From Theristus sp. LFF4_11 (taxonomy: Eukaryota; Nematoda; Chromadorea; Monhysterida; Xyalidae), in NCBI GenBank assembly GCA_030248135.1, contig JASANC010003119.1:1-64000 (forward strand): a stretch of 64,000 bases of DNA, read 5' to 3'. A program made the translations under genes and the position numbers. How positions within the stretch are numbered: position 1 is the first letter of the stretch; each line of letters begins with the position of its first letter. Below, in pieces: positions 40,034-52,300 of this stretch. Under the pieces are notes generated by a model. That model worked only from the letters and a program-made list of their open reading frames with translations, was not told the DNA's origin and did not search any database.

Positions 40034-43000
40034 ATGTTGCCCATATTGTGTGTCGACGTGTGGACGCTGGAAATCAACAGAGAAACTCGCGTGTTTTTGT
40101 TTGCTGGTACGTTTTGCATTTTTTTAAATTTCGAATAACTTCAGTGTTATTGTGGTGAGCAGTAGATTTTGCACTAATTTGCTTTTTAACCGAATGTAGG
40201 GTTCACTTGGGTTTTATTTCCCGTTTTTTTACCTTAAATTTTTTTTGGAATTTTGGGTTGTTGGAAACTATTGGACGGTGATATCGCAGGCACAATTGCA
40301 TTTTGCAAAAATCAAAAAATAAACTGTCAAACTCAAATTAAACTTAAAAAACACTAATTTCAACTGTGTTTCTGACTGATGCTAAGGGCCAAGTTATGGA
40401 AGTTGAATGCTGGAAAAAATCAGGAAATAAAACTGTTTTTTCTGCCAATATAGAAACCGGTTTTTTACCATCCCTAACCGATTGATCTGTGCTTTTTGCT
40501 TAGGTAGCTTGGTGATGCACGATGTTTTTTTAGGCCAAAGCAATTGCCTTCTGTTGTACGAGAGAGGAAACTGTGCTATCGATGAACGAGAGCAAATGCA
40601 ATGGCGTTTCGTTGATCATGTCACGTTCGGGTTGCGTCATGACGCCGTTGTAGGCATCGTGCAAACAACAAATTGTAGTTCTCACGGTTTGTTCAATGCA
40701 ACTTAAAAATGATTCTCCAACCAGGTGCGTTATTTGATTCCAGGGCGCTGATTGTTGCGAATCAGTTGTGATTGATTTGATAGCAGTTGTGAGTTTTTGT
40801 ATCTTTTGTCGCCAGCTTGGCAGTCGGCCATTTCGTCATGTTTGCTCGCTTTACGAACAATGTTTTAGTCAAACTTTACAACAAGAACAAATCATGTGAC
40901 GCTTCATTTACGTGGTTCTTTTCAGTGGTTTTGTGTCTCAGATGCCAAAAAGCAAGCCCAAAGTGACATGCGCTCGCTGTTCGTGTGGACATGCCGTGAG
41001 CTGCACGCGGTTGATGTTCACGTTCATGTGACCCAGAGAACATCATTTTTGAACGCTCGTGACCTACACAAGTTTGGCTGGAACACGTGCATTCTCAACG
41101 TTGTCATGGTCGATTCTGATACGGTTTGCTACAACTTTGAATTGGTATTTCAGTTTTTCTGTGATGCAAAATTCGATTTCACAGCGTGTGTGACCAATCA
41201 GCGTGCCTAAAAATGCGTCTGTTGTAACTATCATCGATATTCTCTCAGATTGCCGCGGCGCAACAGAGTGGTGCAGTCAGCATCGTTTCGTTGCTCGATA
41301 AAAGCGTTCGCTCGTTCCACTGTCCCTTTGTTTCCAGTTTGTGAGTGCCGCTCACTCACGGTTCCATCTTATTATGAGTTTCATCTTGAGAGTTTCTTGA
41401 CCGCCAGATTGTCGTTTCGTTCAGCTGCAGCGCTGTGCTCGTGCGCGACGCAAACGCCCGGCTGCTGTGTGTGTGCGGCAACAGCTTCGGTGACTTGGTG
41501 CTGTGGCACGTGCACGCGGAGTGCGTGCTGGCGCACACGACATGCACCGACTGTGTGAGTGTGTCTGTGCCGACTTTGAATCGTGTGAAGCGTGTCGCCA
41601 CAGGGGAAGCCAAATGTTTCGATTTCTAGGGTGTCATCTATGCGATGCAGTGTCAGTTGGTTGAAAATGACCGAAATCAAATTCTGCGATTGTACACGGT
41701 GTCCGACGATCGAAGTTTGAGGAGATGGTCAGTGGGCGAATGGACGGCTGACGACGTCGGCAGTTTCACTGAATTGCAGCGTGGCTACGCGCACAGTACA
41801 CGGCCGTTTTGCGTTGCAGCTGGCAATGATGCACAACTGCTCGTGACGGCCGCTCAGGTGTGGCACACTAAAAAATGAAAAACATTTTTTCGAAATAAGT
41901 TCCATTTTGTTGCTTTTGCAGGAAATTTGTGTCTGGTCGAAGGACGCAGTATCAGGGATCGGTTCAGTTGGTTCCACACATCTTCGGCTCTTAGACACGA
42001 TTTCGAGCAATGCCGGGTCGATCCGATGCCTCTGTGTGCATCAGGACAAAATTGTTTGTGTCATTTTGTTGGTCAACATTTTGTTTGTGTCATTCCAACT
42101 TATGTTGTTCTTCAAAAATGTTTTTTTTGCAGATTTACGGAACGGACTGCGGTTGTTTGTCATCGGTTTCGTTTGATTCAGCCGTTGAGTCTCGATTTGA
42201 AGAGCACGCAGTTGTGCAGGCGTTCTGTGGTTGCACTGTGCGCAGTTGTCGCAGTTTCCTTCATGGCATGCTTGTAACGACTCAAAACAGGTGAAACGTC
42301 ATGATTCTATTCGTACGATCCTGCTGGATGGCGCATAATTCGGCACATGAAAATAACTGGAACACATTCCATTTGCAACATTTATAATAGGTCCGTTCAC
42401 TATTACGAATGCAACAAGCCGTTGCGATTTGTTCTGGAAGAAGAATTGCTACTCCCAAACAGTTTGTCTGTTTCCCAATGGATGCACTGCGCCGCGATAG
42501 CAACGTCAGACGGTCGTGTTTTTGCTATCGACAAAGGTGCTGATTTTTTTGCAAATGTATTTTTTGATCTGAATCTAAGTGACAGACTATCAATTGTCAC
42601 TTTTTGAATTTGTAGATTTTCGAGTGACGTGCGACTTCCGTGCACCTTCTAGCAACAGTGTTCTTAGTTTGCTGTTTGTGAAGCAAATGCAACACGCAAA
42701 TCTGCTGTTGATCGTCTCACTAAAATCCGGCGACGCGGTTCGCATTTCTGCTGGTTTTACGTTTTTGAGTTTGTTGAGCATTCAAAACATGCATTTGCAG
42801 TGTAACATATCCAACTAGCTGATTGGTTGTGGTGGTCACGTGATGCATGCATTCTGTGCAAGACGGCCGCCGCAATTCTCAGCAATTCATGCATAGAATG
42901 CACGCATCAACCAATCAGCTGGTTGGATATGTTTTCGAGTTAGACTGTATAATGCAATTCCAGGCTGTGTTGTCATCCACGTCTGGCTCCACTCTCAACG

Positions 43001-45919
43001 TCTCCATTGTCGCCAACCTGCAATTGCCGTTGGGCCGCCACCGCTGGTTCACTGTGGTCGCTGAGCTGCCTCCTTTGTCCCATTCGTCGTCTGAATACCA
43101 AAATAAACAGTTGTGCCTTGTTGCTGGCGATCGCAATGGCAGTCTGGCATTCTATCGGTTTTCGACCAAACATGAGCGACTGTCAATCAATGCATCCACC
43201 ATCAATCATGATGCCACGTCACATGCCCTTGCGCCACTGGTCTGTCTGCGAGCGGTGCACGGTCGAAATGGAGTCACCGACATTCAAACAGTCCCATCTG
43301 ACTCGAATGCTCATTTTGTACGAACAATCGGAAGGGACGGAAGACTCTGTCTGTGGAACGTTCGATTGGATGGTCGTCGAGGCAACGATTGCTGCGTACA
43401 GTTGCTGTCCGAATGTACAGTTGGCGACGGAGACAAAGTGCTCGAGTGGCCTGCTCGTTTTCTTCGACCGCGCACTCTGTCCGCTCAATCTTGGATCGCT
43501 GGGTTTCATGCGGTTCGTGCATCGTGGCGTGCCGTTCTGATGTTTTTGGGTGGTTTTTTGAAGTGGACTCTTTGGTCGCTGTTTAGTAGAAAAGTAGAAG
43601 CAAAATTTTTAGAAATATTTTTTATGTTGTAAAAAATCCAAATTAAAAAAAACGAAAAAATTTTAAAAAAAATTTCAAACCCCCTAAACCTACTCGTACG
43701 TAACTTCTGTTGCTTTTTCTGTAGGACTCGTGGCTTGTGTACGATTGCACAACGACCCAACACCATCGGGTGGCATCGATTGTCTGTGGCGGTGGCCACC
43801 GTGAATGGGACGTTCTGAGCACGCCAAGCAACAGTGCGCTGCTGTTCTACTATGTGAAGCTCGCTCAACTGTTCTCAGTGCGGTTGCAGCCGACCACACA
43901 CCAGATCATACAAGTCTGCTCCTGCTACTTTTCCACCTGCTCCGTTCAGTTCTACTTGGTCTGCAGGCTTACACAACGTTTTCATGTTTCAATTTTCAGC
44001 CAATTGTGCACTCGCAACAAGTGTCGTGCATCGCTCGTTTGTGCACACCGACTGAAACGTTCTACATTTCCGGTTCCATCGATAATTCGCTGTCCGCTTG
44101 GCAACTGGGTGGAGGTTGAGGCGAAAAGCATTATGTATTATCAGCGTGTATTATGGGGATGAAACATTTTCCGTTTTGCAAATCAGAAACGGGTTTGTAT
44201 CGATGTGGCATTGCAGTGTATCGAACACCGTCGCGTTCAGTGTGCCGTGCGCGTGCGCATTTGTCCTCTGTGCATGCCGTTGACAGCAACGATCGCTGGA
44301 TTGTGTCTGCTGGCGCTCGCGGTGAACTGCGCGTCTGGCTGCTCAACGAAAATGTACCGAATATTGGTGGTCAGCACTCAATGCAGTTTATTCAAAAGCA
44401 ACATTGCAAACGTGCACAATTCATTTTTCGCAGTGCTCGTTTCAGATGTTGCGACGACGAACTGCATTCTTCAGCCGGTGGCCGTGTATCACAGCATTTG
44501 CGCCGACAGACAGGCGCGTTGCTTGAGCGTGACATTTGTCAGTTCACTCGTTCGAGAGCCCACTGATTCGGTTCAAGTGATCGCTGTTGCTCAGTCGGAC
44601 GGTCAGGTTTGGTGGGTAAAAACGAAACTATTGCGAACGGATTTGAGAAATCGATTTTGAATTTCAATCATAATAGTTCAGGTTTTTTTCAGGCTGCTTG
44701 CTTTCAACGAATGTGACCGAACGTTGGAAGCTGTGTCGCGACTGGAGACCACGTCTGACGGTTGTGTGGTGCAATTGGCTTGCTGCAAACTCGAACAAAA
44801 TACAAGTTCGTCGTTGAACAGTCAATCGGAAATATTTCTGGTCGCCGTAACAACAGCGGGAAAGTTGCTCGCATGGAAAATCGAGTTGACCGATTTGGTC
44901 TTGAAACGCACAACGGGTCGTTCAAATTTGACAAATGAGACTGTGGCGGTCACTTGCTGGAAAAGGCGTCGAGACTTGAAGCCAAGCAAACGAAAGCAAA
45001 AATCAGAAGCTGCAACTGGTTGCAATCGACATCGAAACATTGACTGTCAACGATCAGCAACGTTGAATGATTCACACGAAGCAGCCGCTGTGCAACTGCA
45101 TGCTGCTCAGTTTGTTGAGCGCTGCGGGCTGTCTGCAACAACCAGTTTTACAAAGCCATCACCGACTCCCCTTGATGGTGTGTTTGTAGTTTTTTATTTG
45201 CTAAAAAGCTGCTAAATGGGTTGTTTTACACACGTTTTTTGCACGACGCATATTTACAACTACGTGCATAATTTTTTGTCAACAACGTACTAAATAGCAA
45301 TTACGTTTACTTTACTGTAACGTGACGTTGCATGCTGGGGTTTGTATTGCTGTGATGTTGCCTACTCTTGTCTTCTCATACTGTCATCATCAAATAAGAT
45401 TGCAATCTTTTCATCTTTCAGATTGCGTTCTCTATGTGGCGGTTGGCTCTGAATCTGGTCGAGTTTCACTTGCTGTATTGCAACAGAACGAATTCACAAT
45501 CAGCTGTTACATTCAGCTGCACAGTTCAACTGTTACGGGTGAGCAGTTCGCATTGTTTTAAACAGTGTTCACGTTTGGCTATTTGAAACAAAATATTCAA
45601 TGATAAAACTTCGCGTCGCTTCCGCTGCACTGACTGACGGAGTCCGTCGACAAACGATTACATTGTGTTTTTAGGAGTGCAATTCGTGCCAAGCCATGGT
45701 TTGATCTGCTCAATTGGACTGGACCAGCGTCTTTTCGTGTGCACACTCGATTCTGCCTCTGAAGCTGCCAGCTGTGACGTGCGACTGAACTATCACCGAT
45801 GTTTGCTGACTTCGTGCGCGGATCCAGCCGCTTTTCTGGTTGAAACGACAGAAGACAAACAGAAACTAAAAGTTGTGGTCTGCGGCGCTGGCATTGCTGT
45901 TGAAGAGATTCAGATTTAA
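40034..45919 (+). CDS. WDR6: WDR6 homologue (WD40 protein, tRNA 2'-O-methylation cofactor)
   Basis: Eighteen exons with continuous frame: 40034-40106, 40504-about 40658, 40926-41144, 41249-41340, 41425-41554, 41630-41857, 41922-42053, 42133-42290, 42391-42536, 42616-42737, 42964-43512, 43725-43913, 44000-44108, 44187-44366, 44446-about 44606, about 44682-45177, 45422-45538, 45675-45919; about 1166 residues (human WDR6 is 1121). WDR6-specific marks: GVIYAMQ with VSDDRSLRRW (a WD repeat), HGRNGVTDI with IGRDGRLCLW, WIAGFHA, CGGGHREWD, SAGARGELRVW, and a C-terminal GLDQRLFV repeat plus CGAGIAVEE. WDR6 partners the methyltransferase FTSJ1 (Trm7) for 2'-O-methylation of tRNA position 34, in the cytoplasm. 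Ends of exons 2 and 15 and the start of exon 16 are the weakest calls. Its last exon is partly duplicated in inverted orientation at 59981-60406. Confidence 0.88.
42804..42933. mobile_element. Small palindromic element in a WDR6 intron
   Basis: AACATATCCAACTAGCTGAT... at 42804 is matched by its reverse complement ending at 42933, with arms of about 27 bases and a second inner pairing (GCATGCATTCTGTGC near 42844 with GCATAGAATGCACGC near 42890). Non-coding, about 130 bases. Confidence 0.7.
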
Positions 45920-46166
45920 TGCAGTATGCTGCTTGTTGGTAATACGGGTCATTCAATTGATTTATCTACACTGTGTCTTTCCAGTAAGCCGAAGCTTGCT
46001 CAACTTTGAAAAGCAGTTTCACTTGATGCCTTGTCTTTGCCTGTGATCTCAGTCGTGTGTGAACTCGCCTGATAAAAATGGTTGCTAGTGTTGATGGTGC
46101 ATGTCTGTTTTATGAGCTTGGTTTACGTTCCAGGTCGATTGCTCAGAAACTGAGCGAGACTTCTAT
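45756..46166. repeat. Inverted duplication, left copy (WDR6 3' end and downstream)
   Basis: This ~410-base segment (last ~160 bases of the WDR6 coding region, stop codon and downstream sequence) recurs as a near-perfect reverse complement at 59981-60406, beyond the Argonaute gene. Similarity stops abruptly at both ends. Confidence 0.92.
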
Positions 46167-46370
46167 GGTGTTTTGTTCATTCATGATTGCCTTGATTTCA
46201 TTTTGAGTGTCTCACATCGTTTTTCCTGCTCGATCCAAAACGTTTGCGTTTGTTCAGACGACTAGACTCAATTTCTTTGATTTCAATCGACAAACGACCG
46301 AATCCGACCCAAACCGGGCTACTTTCATCACTGCCAACCCAACCGCACACCAAACGGCCACGGAACACAA

Positions 46371-49300
46371 ATGTCCAACACTGAACGCGACAACGGCAAC
46401 GACGGCCGATACGGGCAAAGCCGTGAACGAGCGAGAGGCAGCGGAAATGGCAATGGCAACGACAGGCAGGCGTACGAGCGACACCGGGTGCCTGCGTTGA
46501 AACGGGAGGTCAAGGATGAGGATGCGCCGTCACCACGCTCAAGTGACAGCTCGCAATCGGCCAGCGGTCGCCACGAACACAGCAAACGACGTGCAACGCA
46601 ACAGCACAGGGGTACGTGCGATCAGTTCGGAGCCGAAATTTGTTTCGACTTTGGCTCAAGCTTTTCAGGTGACCGTTTGATTGCAAGTTCTGAAGTTTTT
46701 TTTGTTGCAGAGCACGAACAGGCGGCAACGTCAGCGGCGAGTTCATCGGCGGCACACGAGGAGAGCATGGCGCTCGGCGCGGAGGCGGCCAGCTCGGCGC
46801 AACGCATGAAGCTGGAGGCGCACGACGGCGACGTCGATGACAAGCTGCCGCCGCCGTTCATTGAGCCGAAAATGGCGCCGAAACCAGCACCAGGTGCCGT
46901 TGTGCGTCGGGTGGCTTTTGGACGGGCTGACTCACTGTGAAACGTGTCCTTGGTTGTGTGAATTTTGCTCAATCAGATCGAGAACTCTGCCTTTTTGCCC
47001 TGGATGACCTTCGTGATTATTTCTCGAGCTCGAGCTCGGAAACTTCAGGCAAGCAGCTGGCGGGCGAGAAACGACTGAATCTGTGCAGCAACTTGCGTCT
47101 CCTGAAGCTGCGTAAGCCGGTCACGATCTACATGTACGAGATCGCAATCGAGGCGCAGTCCGATGACGCCAACGACAAAGTGACACGACGTGGCGGTGAC
47201 GAGTACGTGGCATTGCCACTTTGCTGTCGCCTTTGTGTGCTGACAGTTGAATCTGACTGACATACGAACGAACGAACAATTCAGTGAGCCCCATTCAAGA
47301 GCATAGCCACTCAGAAACAGGTGACTGCCCTAGATTTGCTCGCAGTTCGACTGTACGGGCGACTGAATTTCGATGCACAAGAGATAACAACAACAAAATT
47401 TGAAAAAGTACAGTGAAAAACGTAACGAGAATATCTGCTCATTTGCTTTCCATAATTTAGTCATCAGCGTGTGAAGAACCGCGAGACGTGCTGGGAGGTG
47501 TATCAGCTGGCGCTACGCAAAGCTGCCGGCACACTAGACAAGCACACGCTCATTTATGACAGGGCAAAGATCATTTACTCATCGAACAAACTCGACTCAT
47601 TGCCGGTCAGTTTGCGCATAGCGGTGCACTTAAAAAAAACGCTTCATTCTCTTTTTATGCGCTAAACGAACAACCAGTCAGTGTAGTTTTATGGCCAGAA
47701 ACGTTACATTCGTAAGTCTGTGTGCATTCCGTGCTGTTCCAGTTGATCTTCACCGATCTACGCACGCATGCCAACGGCACGTACAAGCTGACATTGACCG
47801 CCGCGAAGGAGGGCGCGCCAAAGTTCGATCTGATGGATCTCGGCAACGTGGTCGACCGCGACTTGAAGGCTCGTGATCGAATGCAGGAGCAGTTCCTCGA
47901 CATGGTCACCTCGCAGCAGGTCTTCGAATCGTGAGTTCACTTTGTGAAGTCTGCAGGCAGTGCACCATGTCACGTACTAGATCATCACGTTCGGGCAACT
48001 GACAGACACCTAACAAGTTTAGTAACACACACACTGCAATGAAGCTTCAGTTGTGTGGCCGTGAAGTTATTGGGTATCTGAAAAATGGTCGTGTGGTGTG
48101 GTATTGACCAACACCTCCCCCAATCGTTTAACGTTATATCGCACGACTTCGTTGTGCACCACAAACACACAAACAACGAAATCTTATAATTTGGCCGACC
48201 GACTCAAGGCAAAGTAAATTTTTTTTAACTTAAAAAATCCGATTTAAAAAAACTAAAATAAAGTGTTCAAATCCTTGCCCGTTCTCAGGGGCGAGTACAA
48301 AACCTTCGGCGGCACGCACTACCGAAACGAGCTGCGACCGGCCGACATGGGCTGCGGGCGGTTCAAGGTGGCCGGCTTTCACAAATCCGTGAAATTCATT
48401 CAGAACAAGCACGGCGAGGTTCTGCCGGCTCTGCAGACGGAAGGTCGCACGTTGTTTTTATGGTGCTTCACTTATGACGCCGAAAATCAAGAGCAAAAAA
48501 TATGACATTTTGCAAGTGCCAAAGATGAGCATAACAACATGATTCTGCATGAAGTGTGAATGTGCACATAATAAACAATGGTGGCACACAATTTCAGTGA
48601 AAAAGGGTGCGGTGTTCTATGAACAGCCGGTGCACCAGCTGGTGTCCGAGGTGCTCAAGCAGGACCTGGCACATTGGGACGAGCGCAGCGGGCGTCGTGA
48701 CCGCGACCTGATGTCGAAACAGCTGAAAGGTTGACACGCTTGTGTTTTGTTCAACCGAGCATCGTGCTCGTCGACGGTAGAATGCGGTGTGATGAATGTT
48801 CTCACGCAGGCCTCCGGGTGCAGACGATTTACCGTGAGCAGCAGCTGCACAAGCGCGAGCTCGAGTTTGTCGTGTTCAAATTGTCGCGCGACTCGGCGCA
48901 GAACACCACGTGCGCGTTTGCAATTCCGTTGCTCTTTATCCAACGGTGATCGTCTTCGCGAATGTGGCCGTTTCAAAATGTGCCTTTTTATTGCAGTTTC
49001 GAACTCGACAACGGCAAGAAGCAGTCGGTGGCCGAATACTTCGACCGACAATACAGGATCCGATTGAAGTAAAAGCTTTATCAATTGGTGACGTCGATTT
49101 TCGTCTGTCAAGCAAGACGAGCGCGCACCAAGTTGCGTACCTTCTTTGTGCAGATTCCCGAATCTGCCACTGCTGGTGCGTCGCAACGTGGCACGCAAAC
49201 TGCAGGAGTACTACCCGATGGAGTTGTGTATGGTCATGGACTGGCAGCGTGTCACTGTCCCGCAGCAGATTCCGTCGCAGCAAAGGACCGCCATCAAAGT

Positions 49301-52300
49301 CTGACGACTGTTTTGCGTGCCTTTGTGTAAAGGAGGCGTACAACAACTTTGCTTAGTTTTACGAGTATATTAAACTGAAATTTTGTTTTTTTTTCTATTT
49401 TTGCAGTCATTTCCAATTTACGGTAATTTGCAAAACAAATAACGCCTTCAAGCAGTTTGTTGTACGTGCTCGGGAAAATTCTTCGGGCCGTATTGAACGG
49501 GTCGCAATGAGTAGGCTGGAATAGTACGTCACAATGAACGTGTCTACAAACGTCGCAGGAATCGGCGTTGCCACCGGGCATTCGTATGGAACAACTGGAG
49601 AAGGAGCTGCGGCAAATTCAGCTGAACGACAGCAACAACTATCTGAACCGTCTGCGTCTGCAACTCGACAGGCACTTCCAGCGGCTCGAAGGTTGGTGCG
49701 GTGTGAGGTCGCATATGAATTGGATGCATCGACTGATTAAAATGCACACTGCCGCTGCGTTTTCTGGTTGTTTGTTTCTGTTGTGTTTTTCAAACGCGTG
49801 CTATCGCAGGCCGTCAAATGTGCGCCATGCGCGTCAAGTACCAACGCCAGACGGAGCCGGTCTCGGACAGAGGCGTCTGGCGAGGCCAGGATCGTTTTCG
49901 CATTCCGGGCCGTTGCGAAGCGTGGGCGTGCTTTGTGATCGCTGACCCGCGAGACGCTCAGTTGAAGCGATCGTGCGAGGACGGCAACATCTGGTCGGTG
50001 CTGCACGAACACACACACACTGCAACGCGCTGATTGGCTGTCGTTTGAGCTGGAAATGTTGATTGCTGGCTGACAGAAATTTCGACTTTTTAAAAGAAAG
50101 ATAACTTGAAATTTTTTAGCACGTTCCTGCTACGTCTGCAAAAGGAGGGCGAACGGTTGGGCATCGACTTTGGCGAATGGATCGGCTGCATGTTGATCGC
50201 ACCGGATCAGGTGCTGAACAAAATTAGTGACGCAACGATGGGCAAAAAGGGCAGCAACATTGAGTTCCTGTACGTCATCATGAAGCAGCCGGACGAACAG
50301 CTGAAATGTTTGTTGCATTGGCGTTGTTTTACTTTTCTTTCACAACTGCTCGAGCTTTTGACATGCTCATTGCGAAATCTTGCGAGTGCGTTGATATAGT
50401 CGTCAGCTGATTGGTTGGTGCACATTCTGTGCAGTCATTGACAGAACGGCTGAACAACAAACGAACTGACCAATGAACGTTCAATTTTGAAATATATTTA
50501 GATCTGATCAAGTACATGGAGGCACAGCAGAACATCACGACGCAGGTGATTCTGCTGGACACGGTGGAGCAGTGCGTGCGACAGGGCAGACCGGACACCG
50601 TCAAGAACATTCTCGCAAAAACGAACATGAAACTCGGCGGCCTCAACTACGTCATCGAGGACAACCACAACATGTGCGTCTGCGCTCGCGGCATGGTCGC
50701 CTTGATCCATTGCGGGCGCCAGTTTTACAAAGGCTCAATAGTCCAATAGTTCCACACCACTACACCCCTGATTGGAATATACGAGCATCGTAGTTTCGTG
50801 TTCGACCTAAACGGATTCACCAATGTCTGCTGGTCAACGTCAACGTGATGTAAATAAACGGAAGTTTGATGATTTATTAATTTATTTCGGCGCTCAGTGG
50901 TGTAGCACTATTGGACTGCTAAGTTTTATAAAACTGCACCCTGTCCGTACCCTTAGTGGCTGTTCCACATTGTTCCATAATTCGGCAAATCGCGATATCA
51001 ACACGTTCACAATACCGCATTCAGTTTTATTTTTGTAGCTGGCAAAAATGGATGACCGACGAAAGTGACACGATGATTGTCGGCTATGACGTGTCGCACC
51101 CAGACCCAGTGAGCCGCATGCAGGCGCGCCGCAATCAGTTCTGCACTGATCCGTCCGTCGTTGGGGTGAGTGAGTGCAACGGTTGAAAAACGTTGATGCT
51201 GCGGTGCAGCCTGTCTGCGAAAATTTCTTGCCTCGTCACGTAAACAAAAAGCTGTTAAGAGCCAGTTCGTGTAAGAAGCGGGAAATTTGCTAGTAAACCC
51301 GGAAAGCTATGTCACGGATTTGGCTTAAACTTTCAGGATCCTTTAAGTTACGCAAGAAAACATGCCCGCTGCCCTTATTTTGGTCAGATTTGAACATTTT
51401 CTCAGTTTTCAGCCAAATGTTTGAAGCCGGGTTGACATTCATGGTCAAAAACTGAAATTTTCACAAAAACAGTCATAACTTGCGCATACTTGAAGATAAC
51501 AAGAAAATTCAAAAACCAGGTTGTAGAGCTTGTCAAGGCGCATCTTTTTGGCATAGCAACCACACTTTGAAAATGTTTGATTGGTTTACTAAAGTCAAAA
51601 AACCAAAATTTTCGACCCCCCAAAAAACGGTCAAATATTCGGGAAAATGCCTGTCAGTTGAAATAACGGAATTGCGGCAGTGGGGGACTATGATAGCGAA
51701 ACACTACTGGTTGGTGGGGGGTTCAGTGCACCATTCGTTTCTCCGGAGCTCAGAGAGCCAAAGCACTTTTTTGCGCCACAAGTTGGGTACATCGAAAATG
51801 GATTTTTTCGACCTTGCTGCGTTCAAGTGTACAAAACTCTGGTTTCCCGCAACCAAATGCAAAAATTCAAACGCCATCGAATAGAGCTTGCGAAAACGCA
51901 TATTTTTGATGCCGAAATCATCATTTGATAAGCATTTGTGTGTCTGTTAAAAAGCGAAACCTTATTTTTATGGGTGAAAGCAGCGCGATGGTGGATTTGC
52001 ACTCCCCACGTTCAAGTTTACCACATAAACGTCAGTTTTTTTGGGTTGTTTTCAACGCTGAGCAAAATTGAAGTGATCTCATCTGTAATTTGGGTTTATT
52101 GAAGCCTGATTTTGGCCATATTCTGGCCAAAAACTCAATATTTGCCCCGAAGTTTGTGTCGTTTTCTTTGCCACCAAGGCCAAACAAAATGTCTTCCTTT
52201 TTCAGGTTGTTGAAGGCACTGACACAAGTGAAATGTTGCATCAATTTTGTTTTAAAATGATTAACTTCAGTTTTTGGCAAACGTTCGGGCCAGAAAATGA

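Noticed and set aside
46612..46710. Continuous coding through the first Argonaute intron (open, no stop)
   Set aside because: The 99-base gap is open by chance. It has a GTACGT donor and TTGTTGCAG acceptor; the translated insert looks unlike the low-complexity flanks. RNA data could still show retention.
51480..51884. 134-residue frame in the palindrome arm (and its mirror at 54993-55397) as a real gene
   Set aside because: No domain, overlapping alternative frames of similar length in the same arm, and identical mirror copies explained by the inverted repeat.
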